The notes under the pieces are model-generated. The model saw nothing but the letters and a program-made list of their open reading frames with translations. It was not told the DNA's origin and ran no database searches. The position numbers and the translations under genes are program-made. A stretch of 64,000 nt of DNA from Thermobacillus sp. ZCTH02-B1 (GTDB lineage Bacteria; Bacillota; Bacilli; Paenibacillales; Paenibacillaceae). Below are positions 56,789 through 64,000 of this stretch, piece after piece. Every line of letters begins with the position of its first letter. Position 1 is the stretch's first letter. Location of the stretch: positions 310,001 to 374,000 of the forward strand of contig NZ_LZRU01000012.1 in NCBI RefSeq assembly GCF_002159085.1, given 5' to 3'.

Positions 56789-58294
56789 TCAGAATTCAAT
56801 ATATTTATTGTAATGTTCGTGCAGCCCAGCTTGCAAATGCTCCCCGCCGGACAGGGCGATCCATCGGCTGCGGCGGGCATCCGCGACGAACGAGCCGTCC
56901 GCGAGCGCGGCCGCAAGCAGGTCGCGGATGAATTCGGGCAGATAGAGCCGGATGTCCGTGCCGTGCTTCAGCGATTCGTAGCCGACGCCGAACGTGAACA
57001 TGTCGATCGTGCCGACCGTGTACGGCCGGTCGTCTTCGAGCGGTCCGTCTTCCGCGGTCACCTCGCGCAGCTTGCCGAACGGCGGGCCGTCCGGATCATA
57101 GACGATCGTGAGCCCGTCCACGGCCAGCGTGCCGAGCCGCTCGCCGCGGAATCCGAATCCCCGGATCGGGCGCCGGATCCAGTCGTCGAGCAGCGCTTCT
57201 TCCAGCGCCTGCCGGATGTCACGGCCGGTCAGCGTCATCCGGCACGGATTGATCGGTGACGGACAGATCGCGTGCAGCAGCCCTGTCGTCACGCTGCCCG
57301 CCGGGAGGCCGCCGAGCAGCTGCCCCGCGTTCACGAGGCCGATCTCCGCACCGGTGTGGCGGCGCAACGCCGCGGCCAGCAGATTCGCGAGCGGCGACTC
57401 CCGGTCGTCGAACGCCTCGAGCGGCGCGGACAGCACCGCTTCGACGCGGCTCAGCGCGGCCTCGGCCTCGGCGAGTCCGCGGGCGATCAGGCCGGCCGCC
57501 GCGGGACACTCGTCCGCGTCATCCACGGAAACGACGGAGGCGCGAATGTCGAACCCGGGTCCGTCCGCGCGCCGCCCGATCTCGACCCGCCCCAGCCAGC
57601 CGCCGAACTTCCCGGCGGCGAGAACGGTCGTCCGCCCGATGACAAGCGGCTCTTCCAGCAGGTGATGGGTGTGGCCGCCGAGGATGAGATCGATGCCTTC
57701 GATCTCCTCCGCGAGCTGCCGGTCCATCGGCAGGCCGAGATGGGAGAGGACGACGACGATGTCCGCCGCCGGCCGGAGCCGGCGCACCTCCCCGGCCACC
57801 GCTTCGACCGGATCGAGCATCCGCCAGCCGAGCTCGCGGTAGAACTCGCGGAACGCGGCCGTCGCACCCGTGATGCCGAACGTGACGCCGCCCTTCCGCA
57901 CGAGGACGGACGAATGCATCCAGGACGGCCGGCCGCCGTCCGACTCGCGGACCATGTTCGCACACACGACCGGAAATCGCGCGTGCACGCCGTACAGTTC
58001 ATCGAGCGTCTCCATCGTCCAGGACAGGCCTTCGTTGTTCCCCAGCGTCACCGCGTCGACGGCCGCCTCGTTCAGCAGCGCCATGTTGACCCGGCCGCCC
58101 GTTCCCTCCGTCTCCTTCCGCATCCGGTCCATATGGTCGCCCACGTCGAGCACGAGCACCCGGTCCGCACCGAACCGGGCCCGCTCCTCCGCGATGATGG
58201 ACGAAATCTTCGCATACTGTTCCAGCCGGCTGTGCAGATCGTTGCTGTGCAGCAGCACCACCCGGCCGGGTGCTTCAAGGCCGTCAGCGCGCAT
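56789..58294 (-). CDS. yunD: Bifunctional metallophosphatase/5'-nucleotidase (YunD-like)
   Basis: A 501-aa calcineurin-like phosphoesterase with a C-terminal 5'-nucleotidase domain. Metal motifs: LLHSNDLHSRLEQ (residues 14-26), VLDVGDHMD, TLGNNEGLSW (catalytic NE), VVVLSHLGLPMD and LILGGHTHHLLEE. No signal peptide, so it is cytosolic, as in YunD and unlike secreted UshA-type enzymes. Substrates are probably nucleotides or UDP-sugars. Confidence 0.88.
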   Translation of the reverse strand: MRADGLEAPGRVVLLHSNDLHSRLEQYAKISSIIAEERARFGADRVLVLDVGDHMDRMRKETEGTGGRVNMALLNEAAVDAVTLGNNEGLSWTMETLDELYGVHARFPVVCANMVRESDGGRPSWMHSSVLVRKGGVTFGITGATAAFREFYRELGWRMLDPVEAVAGEVRRLRPAADIVVVLSHLGLPMDRQLAEEIEGIDLILGGHTHHLLEEPLVIGRTTVLAAGKFGGWLGRVEIGRRADGPGFDIRASVVSVDDADECPAAAGLIARGLAEAEAALSRVEAVLSAPLEAFDDRESPLANLLAAALRRHTGAEIGLVNAGQLLGGLPAGSVTTGLLHAICPSPINPCRMTLTGRDIRQALEEALLDDWIRRPIRGFGFRGERLGTLAVDGLTIVYDPDGPPFGKLREVTAEDGPLEDDRPYTVGTIDMFTFGVGYESLKHGTDIRLYLPEFIRDLLAAALADGSFVADARRSRWIALSGGEHLQAGLHEHYNKYIEF

Positions 58295-58336
58295 CGGGCA
58301 TGAATCCTTCCCCGCGAAAGGTTTGTGCTTTCTAGT

Positions 58337-58366
58337 TTATCACTTCTCCTATGAATATGATATGCT
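58337..58366 (+). promoter_or_regulatory. Extended -10 sigma-A promoter of the moa genes
   Basis: TTATCA (58337-58342), 18-bp spacer, TGA-TATGCT (-10 at 58361-58366 with the TG of an extended -10 element). Confidence 0.5.
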
Positions 58367-58408
58367 AATTCCATATCCAACACGCACCAATTGGACGGGG
58401 ATGACGGC

Positions 58409-59149
58409 ATGGAAGTGCAATGGACGATCCGCCTGTTCGCGGGGCTCGCGGAACGGTTGGGCGGAAGCGAGATCCGCGTGACGGCTTCGCGGGACGGCAT
58501 GACGGCCGGCCGGCTGAAGGCGTTGCTCGCCGAGCGGCACCCTGCGCACGGCGGCCTGATCCTGGCGTCGTTCGTGGCGCGCAACGAGGCTTATGCGGCC
58601 GACCACGAGCCGGTCGAACCCGGCGACGATCTCGCGCTGCTGCCGCCGGTCTCCGGCGGCGCGCCGGAGAGCGCTCCGGCCGATGATTCGGCGGCGGAGG
58701 ACGGACGCTACCTGTTGACGCGCGATCCGCTCGACGCGGATACGATGTTCGGGAAAGTGATCGCGCCGGAGCACGGCGCCTCGCTCGTCTTCATCGGCAC
58801 GACGCGCGAATGGACGGACGGGCGGCGCACGCTGCATCTCGAGTATGAAGCCTACGCGCCGATGGCCCTGAAGACGCTGCGGCAGATCGGCGAGGAGATC
58901 GAAGCGAAATGGCCGGGCGCGAAGGCGGCCATCGCCCATCGCCTCGGAACGGTGCCGGTCGGCGAAGCGAGCGTCGTCATCGCCGTGTCGGCGCCTCACC
59001 GCGCGGCCTGCTATGAAGCCAGCCGGTACGCGATCGAGCGGCTGAAACAGATCGTGCCGATCTGGAAGAAGGAGATCCGGGAAGACGGATCGGAATGGAT
59101 CGGGGAGCGGCGGGAAGGCTGGAACCCGACGGCTCCCGCGGACTGTTGA
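58409..59149 (+). CDS. Fused molybdopterin synthase, MoaD-MoaE
   Basis: A 246-aa fusion. Residues 1-84 are MoaD (ubiquitin-like sulfur carrier, IRLFAGLAERLG at the start) ending LLPPVSGG; residues about 100-246 are MoaE (LDADTMFGKVIAPEHGASLVFIGTTREW, with a break). The MoaE active site is visible in HRLGTVPVGEASV and PIWKKEIREDGSEWI. A short Ala/Asp/Ser linker joins them. The carrier Gly83-Gly84 must be free to receive sulfur, so the fusion probably needs cleavage. moeB follows 12 bp later. Start ATG 58409; a TTG at 58391 is possible. Confidence 0.88.
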   Translation: MEVQWTIRLFAGLAERLGGSEIRVTASRDGMTAGRLKALLAERHPAHGGLILASFVARNEAYAADHEPVEPGDDLALLPPVSGGAPESAPADDSAAEDGRYLLTRDPLDADTMFGKVIAPEHGASLVFIGTTREWTDGRRTLHLEYEAYAPMALKTLRQIGEEIEAKWPGAKAAIAHRLGTVPVGEASVVIAVSAPHRAACYEASRYAIERLKQIVPIWKKEIREDGSEWIGERREGWNPTAPADC

Positions 59150-59161
59150 GGAGCGATGGGC

Positions 59162-60202
59162 ATGCCGGCTTCATCGGAAGAACGATACGACCGACAGATG
59201 CGCTTTTCCCCGTTCGGCCCGGAGGGACAGAAGCGGCTCTCCCGCGGATTTGCGGTCGTCGTCGGCATGGGCGCGCTCGGCTGCGTCGCCGCCCATCACC
59301 TGGTCCGCGCGGGCATCGGCCGGATCCGCCTGATCGACCGCGACATCGTGACCTGGAGCAACCTGCACCGGCAATCGCTCTATACGGAAGCGGACGCGGA
59401 GGCCGGCCTGCCGAAGGCCGAAGCGGCCGCCGAACGGCTGTGCGCAGTCAACAGCCGGGTCGTGATCGAAGCCGCGGCGATCCATCTGAACCCCCGGAAC
59501 GCGGAGCAGCTGCTGGCCGACGCCGACCTGATCATCGACGGCACGGACCATTTCAGCGTGCGCTATCTGATCAACGACGCGGCGGTCCGGTACGGCATCC
59601 CGTGGATATACGGCGGCGCGGTGGGCTCGTCCGGCATGACGATGACGGTCGTGCCCGGCAAGACGCCGTGTTACCGCTGCCTGTTCCCGTCGCCGCCTCC
59701 ACCGGGCGCAGCCGACACGTGCGAAACCGCCGGCGTCCTGCCGCCCATCGTCGACGTGATCGGCTCGCTGCAGGCGATGGAAGCGATCAAGCTGCTCGCC
59801 GGCCGCGGGGAACATTTGCACGGTGCCCTGATCCATGCCGATCTGTGGAACCTGTCATTTACGAAAATGAAAACGGCGGGTGCGCGGCGGGACGACTGCC
59901 CTTGCTGCGGCCTCCGCCGGTTCGAATATCTGGACGCGGCGATGGGCGATGCGTCGGAGACCGTCCTGTGCGGCCGCGAGACGGTGCAGATTACGCCCGC
60001 CGGAACGGTCAGCCTCGATTTGGACGAATTGGCGGAGCGGCTGAAGGCCGCCGGGCGCGTCGAACGCAACCCCTGGCTGCTCCGGCTCGCGCCGGAAGAC
60101 GGCATTTCGCTCGCCCTGTTTCCGGACGGACGGGCGCTGGTGACGGGTACCGGCGATCCGGAACGGGCGAGAAGGATTTATGAACGAATCTTGTCGCCTT
60201 GA
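59162..60202 (+). CDS. MoeB/ThiF-family adenylyltransferase
   Basis: A 346-aa E1-like enzyme that adenylates the C-terminal glycine of a sulfur carrier, here most likely MoaD. Start ATG 59162 (eight bases after AGGAG) is preferred over ATG 59156. Features: ERYDRQMRFSPFGPEGQ, nucleotide loop VVGMGALGCVAA, DRDIVTWSNLHRQSLY, DGTDHFSVRYLINDA, and two zinc-binding pairs (CYRC and CPCC). The C-terminal 90 residues form an extra domain without rhodanese cysteine. Co-transcribed with the MoaD-MoaE fusion. Confidence 0.87.
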   Translation: MPASSEERYDRQMRFSPFGPEGQKRLSRGFAVVVGMGALGCVAAHHLVRAGIGRIRLIDRDIVTWSNLHRQSLYTEADAEAGLPKAEAAAERLCAVNSRVVIEAAAIHLNPRNAEQLLADADLIIDGTDHFSVRYLINDAAVRYGIPWIYGGAVGSSGMTMTVVPGKTPCYRCLFPSPPPPGAADTCETAGVLPPIVDVIGSLQAMEAIKLLAGRGEHLHGALIHADLWNLSFTKMKTAGARRDDCPCCGLRRFEYLDAAMGDASETVLCGRETVQITPAGTVSLDLDELAERLKAAGRVERNPWLLRLAPEDGISLALFPDGRALVTGTGDPERARRIYERILSP

Positions 60203-60296
60203 ATCGGTTATTGTCTTCCGTCGGAAATGCTGATACGATGAAGATGAAAATATATCCGAAAATTTCAACTTCCGGGATTTGCGAAAGGTGATCGCC

Positions 60297-61316
60297 ATGC
60301 AGGTCCACGTAGCTGATCTGAGGAGCGGTGATATCGTCAGTCGCGACGTATTCAATGCTTACGGACTGTTCGTACTGCCCGCCGGCACGCAACTGTCCGA
60401 TTCGGACATCGCCAAACTGTTTCAACACCACATCGAGTATGTCGACATCGAACCCCGGCGTGACCATGTGCCGTCCGCGCTGCGGCTGAAGCCGATGTTC
60501 GAGCAGGCGGTGTCGGGAAGCGAATCGCTGTTCCGGGAAGCGTTGGAGGAAGGCATCGTCCGCCAGGAGCAATTCGATGAAGTGTTCCGTCCGCTCACCG
60601 ACAAACTCCCCGAAGAACGGGACGTCGTCTCGGTCCTGCTGCTGCTCAACACGGAAGCGGAATACACGTTCACCCACTCGGTCCGCGTGGGCATTCTGTC
60701 GTACTATATCGCGAAGTGGCTCAATTTGAACGAAGAGGAAGCGCTTACAATCAGCAAGGCCGGATTCCTGTGCGATATCGGCAAATGCCGGATCGATCCG
60801 GCGCTGCTCAACAAGCCCGAACCCCTGACGGAGGAGGAATTCCGCCTCGTCCGCAAATACCCGATATACGGATACGAGATCATCAAGCGCTCGTTCGGGA
60901 ATGAACTCATGGCGAAGGCGGTGCTGCAACATCTGGAGCGGCTGGACGGTTCGGGCCATCCTTACGGCATCAAAGGCGACGATATTCACTTCTTTGCGCG
61001 CATCGTCGCCGTCGCCGACGTCTGCAGCGCAATGATCTCGACGCGGACATACAGGGAGCGCCGCGACCTGCTGAACGTACTCAAGGTGCTGTTCCGGCTC
61101 AGCTTCAACGAACTGGACCCGTTGGTCGTCCAGACATTCATCCGCCGGCTGCTGCCGTTCTTCATCGGGAAGACGGCCGTCCTGTCGAACGGCGAGTCCG
61201 GTATCATCGTCATGACGAATCCGACCGATTTCTTCCGGCCGCTCCTCCGCTGCGGCGACACGTTCATCGATGTCTCGCAGCACCGGGACCTGGAAGTCGT
61301 CGACATCGTCATGTAA
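60297..61316 (+). CDS. Degenerate HD-GYP domain protein
   Basis: A 339-aa protein, start ATG 60297 behind AAAGGTG. The N-terminal 55 residues are the small beta domain common before HD-GYP domains. The HD-GYP core keeps His127, Asp160, His212 and Asp241, but the HD histidine is Cys159 (FLCDIGK), the histidine of the KxHP motif is Tyr188 (RKYPIYGYEI), and the second His of HHE is Leu213 (QHLERLDGSGHPYG). Catalysis of c-di-GMP breakdown is therefore doubtful; it may bind c-di-GMP or act as a scaffold. Single-gene unit with a terminator behind. Confidence 0.85.
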   Translation: MQVHVADLRSGDIVSRDVFNAYGLFVLPAGTQLSDSDIAKLFQHHIEYVDIEPRRDHVPSALRLKPMFEQAVSGSESLFREALEEGIVRQEQFDEVFRPLTDKLPEERDVVSVLLLLNTEAEYTFTHSVRVGILSYYIAKWLNLNEEEALTISKAGFLCDIGKCRIDPALLNKPEPLTEEEFRLVRKYPIYGYEIIKRSFGNELMAKAVLQHLERLDGSGHPYGIKGDDIHFFARIVAVADVCSAMISTRTYRERRDLLNVLKVLFRLSFNELDPLVVQTFIRRLLPFFIGKTAVLSNGESGIIVMTNPTDFFRPLLRCGDTFIDVSQHRDLEVVDIVM

Positions 61317-61334
61317 CCGGGGCAGACGTATAAG

Positions 61335-61369
61335 GAAAGCCCTGCGCGTGCATTCGCCGCAGGGCTTTC
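61335..61369. terminator. Bidirectional terminator
   Basis: Twelve-base perfect arms GAAAGCCCTGCG/CGCAGGGCTTTC (61335-61346, 61358-61369) between the convergent HD-GYP and NlpC/P60 genes. TTTC on the plus side and CTTTCC on the minus side. Confidence 0.7.
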
Positions 61370-61382
61370 GTCATGTCTTTCG

Positions 61383-62423
61383 TCATGTCTGCAGTATGCG
61401 TTTCGCGACGCGGAACGTCTCTTTCCAGTACGGTCTGTCGATGTCCGTGATCTGCACGCCATCCAACGGCAGCGGGCTGGAATGGATCATCTTTCCGCCA
61501 CCCATGTAGATGCCCACGTGGCCGATCGTCTCATGATCCTTGAACCTTCCGGGGACGTGGAAGAAGAGCAGATCTCCCGGGCGCAGCTTGTCCCGCGGAA
61601 CTTCCTTTCCCAGGAGCGCCTGGGCCCGGGCCGTCCGCGGAAGCTCGATCCCCTGCCCGGCGAAAAGATACTGGACGAACGAGGAGCAATCGAATCGCTT
61701 CGAAACCGAATAATGCGCCGCCCCGAACTGGTATTGCACGCCGAGATACCGCTTCGCTTCCTTGATCAATTCGGCGTTGGCCGAAGACGTGCTCCCGTCG
61801 TCCCCGTCGGCAAGCATCCGCCATGTGCCGCCCGCATTCCGTCCGGACGCGGTACCGGCCGAATCGTCGGCGAAATCCCCGACCGATTCCGGACGGCCGT
61901 CCGGCGGCTGCGGCATCACCACCGCCTGCTTCGAATCGACCGCGATCAGCGCTTCATCCCCGAACAGCTTCTTTAGTTCATTCGAAGGCACGAGCATGCG
62001 GCCGTCCGCGAGAACCGCCGACAGGGCCATCGTCACGGTCCGATCCGCCTTCACCGCTTCGCGGGAACCGGCCGAAATCTTCAGCTCCGGGTCGTGGTCT
62101 CCGACAAGCAGCGTGCTGCCGGCTTCCGTGTATTCCGTATGGAATCCGATCAGACCGGCCAGCTTCTCCGCGTCGGCGTACCGCTGTCCGCCGATGTTCT
62201 CGAACGGGACAACCGCCCGGATCGGGCTGCTCCGCGTTCCGACACCGTCGTCTTCCGATTCCGGCATCGGCTCCGCACTTCGCCGCGTCGGGTTGTCCCC
62301 GACCGATCGCGCGCGATCCTCTTCCGACCGCTGCGCTCCGCACCCCGCAAGCATAACGAAGGCCGCCGCGAACGCGAGCGCACAAGCGGCCGCCGACCGG
62401 CGTCTCCGCCCGCTTCCAACCAT
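61383..62423 (-). CDS. NlpC/P60-family lipoprotein, cell-wall hydrolase
   Basis: A 346-aa exported protein, start ATG 62423. Signal peptide with lipobox MLAGC (Cys28). Residues about 70-180 resemble a copper-amine-oxidase-N-like beta domain (VVPFENIGGQRYADAEKLAG, AVLADGRMLVPSNELKKLFG). The C-terminal NlpC/P60 domain has catalytic Cys in RFDCSSFVQYLF and His in HVGIYMGGGKMIHSS. Likely a peptidoglycan endopeptidase (DL-endopeptidase type). Confidence 0.87.
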   Translation of the reverse strand: MVGSGRRRRSAAACALAFAAAFVMLAGCGAQRSEEDRARSVGDNPTRRSAEPMPESEDDGVGTRSSPIRAVVPFENIGGQRYADAEKLAGLIGFHTEYTEAGSTLLVGDHDPELKISAGSREAVKADRTVTMALSAVLADGRMLVPSNELKKLFGDEALIAVDSKQAVVMPQPPDGRPESVGDFADDSAGTASGRNAGGTWRMLADGDDGSTSSANAELIKEAKRYLGVQYQFGAAHYSVSKRFDCSSFVQYLFAGQGIELPRTARAQALLGKEVPRDKLRPGDLLFFHVPGRFKDHETIGHVGIYMGGGKMIHSSPLPLDGVQITDIDRPYWKETFRVAKRILQT

Positions 62424-62543
62424 CCGTATCCCGCCCTTTCTGTCGTTGGCATACATGGATCAGGATGGTACCGATGGGGCGGGATTATACTCCCTGTCTA
62501 AACTCCCTGTCGTCGGATGCGGGCGGGCGCCTTCATTGTCTGG

Positions 62544-62735
62544 TCATGCCGTTCTCGCGACGGGCCGCACGGCCAGAATGTTCGCGATCCGAAATGTGCG
62601 CGGCGCACCGGAGGTGATGCAGTAGGCCCGCACGATGCCGCCGCGCACGTCGATCACGCGGATGGTGCGCTTCGTGAACCTGCCGTCGGAGGACAGATAG
62701 ATGATCTCGATGCGCCGGCCGATATATTTCTGCAT
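62544..62735 (-). CDS. WYL-like mini-protein under LexA control
   Basis: A 63-aa protein starting at ATG 62735 (GGTGAT upstream; a GTG at 62744 is possible). MQKYIGRRIEIIYLSSDG followed by TKRTIRVIDVRGGIVRAYC and RTFRIANILAV has the pattern of a stand-alone WYL-type SH3-like domain. A promoter with a LexA box in its spacer lies 35 bp upstream, so the gene is probably SOS-induced. The role is unknown; WYL domains often bind nucleic acid or nucleotides. Confidence 0.75.
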   Translation of the reverse strand: MQKYIGRRIEIIYLSSDGRFTKRTIRVIDVRGGIVRAYCITSGAPRTFRIANILAVRPVARTA

Positions 62736-62769
62736 GCGGATCACCGACCGAACGTGTGTTTGTTTTATT

Positions 62770-62799
62770 ATTATACCCGAACGTTTGTTCGGTTATCAA
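62770..62799 (-). promoter_or_regulatory. Sigma-A promoter of the WYL-like gene
   Basis: Minus-strand TTGATA (62794-62799), 18-bp spacer, TATAAT (62770-62775). Confidence 0.75.
62778..62791. promoter_or_regulatory. LexA (DinR) SOS box inside the promoter spacer
   Basis: CGAACAAACGTTCG (minus strand) matches the Gram-positive LexA operator CGAAC-N4-GTTCG exactly. Binding would sit between the -35 and -10 boxes and block RNA polymerase. Confidence 0.8.
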
Positions 62800-62827
62800 G
62801 ATCCGGTGCCCGATCTTTTTTCGGCGG

Positions 62828-62861
62828 AAAAAATCGAAAGCGGCCGGCATTGGGCCGCTTT
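62828..62861 (-). terminator. Intrinsic terminator at the end of the prophage-like genes
   Basis: Nine-base perfect arms AAAGCGGCC/GGCCGCTTT (62837-62845 and 62853-62861) followed on the minus strand by CGATTTTTT. It lies 5 bp after the stop at 62866 and closes the prophage-like transcript. Confidence 0.85.
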
Positions 62862-62865
62862 GCGT

Positions 62866-63087
62866 TCAATGTTCCTTCGGAGTTCTCAGCCCGAAATAGG
62901 CCGGTATCGCGAAAATGATGCCGAGGAAAAATCCGATCACGCCGGCCGCACCGGTCAAGAGTGTGGTTCCAATGGCGCCGCCGATCACAGCTCCGGCCTG
63001 TTCCGCTTCGGAGGCCGAGGAATGGACCAAATCCGCCGTGGCATTCGCTCCAATGAAGCGGCCGTTTTTTGGGTCAAATGAGTCCAC
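62866..63087 (-). CDS. Small membrane protein at the prophage edge
   Basis: A 73-aa frame with GTG start at 63087, overlapping the 3' end of the holin-like relic. One long hydrophobic region (about 33-66: VIGGAIGTTLLTGAAG and FFLGIIFAIPAYFGL). The start has no good ribosome site, so expression may depend on coupling. Possibly a second holin or lysis accessory protein; unknown. Confidence 0.5.
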   Translation of the reverse strand: MDSFDPKNGRFIGANATADLVHSSASEAEQAGAVIGGAIGTTLLTGAAGVIGFFLGIIFAIPAYFGLRTPKEH

Positions 63088-63584
63088 GGCGATGCAGCAC
63101 GGTCAGAAACCGGTAAAAGTCATAACTGCCGCCCTTGGGCGTATCCACCCGGCCGCCACAGCCGCGTCCACGGCATCCCGAGCCCAGGGCGGAATTTGGT
63201 CCATCGCATGGGTGCCGAGCAGAAAGCCGACCTGGCTGGAGATGCCTTCCAAATCCTTCCCGATTGCGAACACTTGCTGTTGGAGCTTGCTCACGTCCTT
63301 CTGCAATTGCGCGATCGTCTCCAGCACCTTGTCCACCTCCTGATCATACTTCTTGAGTTCATACTGGCGGATTATCGCCATGAGCTTCTCCGAATACGCG
63401 GGATGACCGGCCAGGCTCATCAGCAGGCTCATCACCGCCGCCAGCAGGGTACTTCCCGCCAGTCCCGCCAGTCCACCTGCGAAAACATCGTGGCCGCGCC
63501 GATCGCACCGATCGCGGCTTGCGCCGCCGTGCGGATCGCGCGGATCGTGGCGGCCATGAGCCACTTCTTCGCCTTTTCCGACAT
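63074..63584 (-). pseudogene. Holin-like gene (r1t/phi-LC3 type) broken by two frameshifts
   Basis: Start ATG 63584 behind GGAGGG. Frame one gives MSEKAKKWLMAATIRAIRTA and a first membrane segment up to MFSQVDW. The reading then continues in a second frame from about 63465 (LAGSTLLAAVMSLLMSLAGHP, then a coiled coil around KVLETIAQLQKDVSKLQQQV) and in a third from about 63148 (VDTPKGGSYDFYRFLTVLHR) to a stop at 63074. Each change is repaired by adding one base (GAC-CTG and GGC-GTG), so two single-base deletions are likely. They could also be sequencing errors. Confidence 0.7.
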
Positions 63585-63586
63585 CG

Positions 63587-63880
63587 TCATTCCCTCCCCT
63601 CGAGACGATCGATGCGTCTGTGCGCGGACTTTGTGCTTTCCTCGACCCGGGCGACTCTCTCTACAAGGTCGGCATAATCCTGCCGCAGCAGTCGGAGCTC
63701 GACCCGCAGCTCGTTCACGGCCTGCCGAATGTAGTTGACCGAAGTGCGAAGGTCTGCGTCTGCCGCGGCATCGTTCGCTGCGTCTTTTCGAGCTGTCCGA
63801 GCGTGCCCCAACCACCCGATCACAATCCCGGAAATAGCAGCGGCGGCCGAAATGGCCGCCGTGAACGTTAATCCATCCAT
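63587..63880 (-). CDS. Phage-like membrane-anchored coiled-coil protein
   Basis: A 97-aa protein from ATG 63880 behind GGAGGATGG. One N-terminal transmembrane segment (about 4-25: LTFTAAISAAAAISGIVIGW) followed by a charged coiled coil (VNELRVELRLLRQDYADLV and VARVEESTKSAHRRIDRLEG). Such proteins are frequently found just before holins in Firmicute prophages (XhlA-like role). The stop overlaps the start of the holin-like gene. Confidence 0.7.
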   Translation of the reverse strand: MDGLTFTAAISAAAAISGIVIGWLGHARTARKDAANDAAADADLRTSVNYIRQAVNELRVELRLLRQDYADLVERVARVEESTKSAHRRIDRLEGRE

Positions 63881-63946
63881 AGCACCATCCTCCAAATTCA
63901 ATAAATTAGGCCACGCCTCATCGGCGGAGCCCTTTTTATTCGTTTG

Positions 63947-64000
63947 TTATTCAGGCGTCCCGTTTACCGGATCAGAAACCGTCGGATCGTCTCCCCAAAC
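63947..64000 (-). CDS. C-terminal end of a protein running off the window
   Basis: Seventeen codons (VWGDDPTVSDPVNGTPE) end at a TAA at 63947. The frame is open to the window edge and lies just upstream of phage-like genes on the same strand, so it is probably the tail of another prophage gene. Very short, hence low certainty. Confidence 0.35.
   Translation of the reverse strand, partial: VWGDDPTVSDPVNGTPE

Overview
The window is about 64 kb of high-GC DNA (low to mid 60s percent by eye) from a spore-forming Firmicute, most likely a member of Paenibacillaceae. The reasons are Bacillus-type gene order (gerM-rph-rdgB; ysoA-like-tig-clpP-clpX-lonB-lonA; citZ-icd-mdh; accDA-pyk; dnaE next to ytrH/ytrI/ytpI/ytoI), sporulation genes (gerM, ytrH, ytrI, ytvI, yheC/yheD, asnO-like), strong GGAGG ribosome binding sites, sigma-A promoters, Bacillus-type pyruvate kinase, and Gram-positive CcpC-like and LexA boxes. 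Genus cannot be fixed from the sequence alone.

Layout. 1-10 kb (minus strand) is protein quality control: trigger factor, ClpP, ClpX and two Lon proteases, with the isoprenoid gene ispG between clpX and lonB. Two tRNA genes (Gly-TCC, Arg-TCT) follow on the plus strand. 10.5-16.2 kb is a lower-GC catabolic island on the minus strand: a ribose-type ABC importer, a DeoR regulator, a D-lyxose isomerase-like cupin and an N-terminally truncated PfkB kinase. 16.6-25.3 kb holds two small unknown genes, asnO, the gerM-rph-rdgB cluster, a first PgpA/YutG gene, an MBL hydrolase, a KDG-type sugar kinase and a membrane protein. 25.4-39.5 kb is central metabolism (citZ-icd-mdh with a CcpC-like box, pyk, accDA) and dnaE. 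Between accD and dnaE lies a second PgpA paralogue flanked by two unrelated repeat arrays.

39.6-45.7 kb has ytrH-ytrI, ytpI, the CBS/HTH regulator ytoI, an orphan Spo0B-like histidine kinase and the DUF445 gene yheB. 45.9-52.6 kb is a run of five ATP-grasp genes of the YheC/YheD family in the order C-D-C-D-D. Then comes a scrambled relic of an amidohydrolase, a YkkCD-type guanidinium exporter pair under a guanidine-I riboswitch, ytvI, a radical SAM gene and a YunD-type 5'-nucleotidase. 58.4-61.3 kb carries a fused MoaD-MoaE molybdopterin synthase, a MoeB/ThiF adenylyltransferase and a degenerate HD-GYP protein. The right end has an NlpC/P60 lipoprotein, a LexA-controlled WYL-like mini-gene and the edge of a decayed prophage with a holin-like gene broken by two frameshifts.

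The points most worth a second look are: seven phased, covarying palindromes at 35364-35717; the amidohydrolase relic with an inverted internal segment at 52791-53265; the five-gene YheC/YheD array; the internal Gly-Gly of the MoaD-MoaE fusion; the HD-GYP protein that has lost several metal ligands; and the AccA tail made of degenerate repeats. Everything here is read from sequence and memory of protein families; no database search was run.
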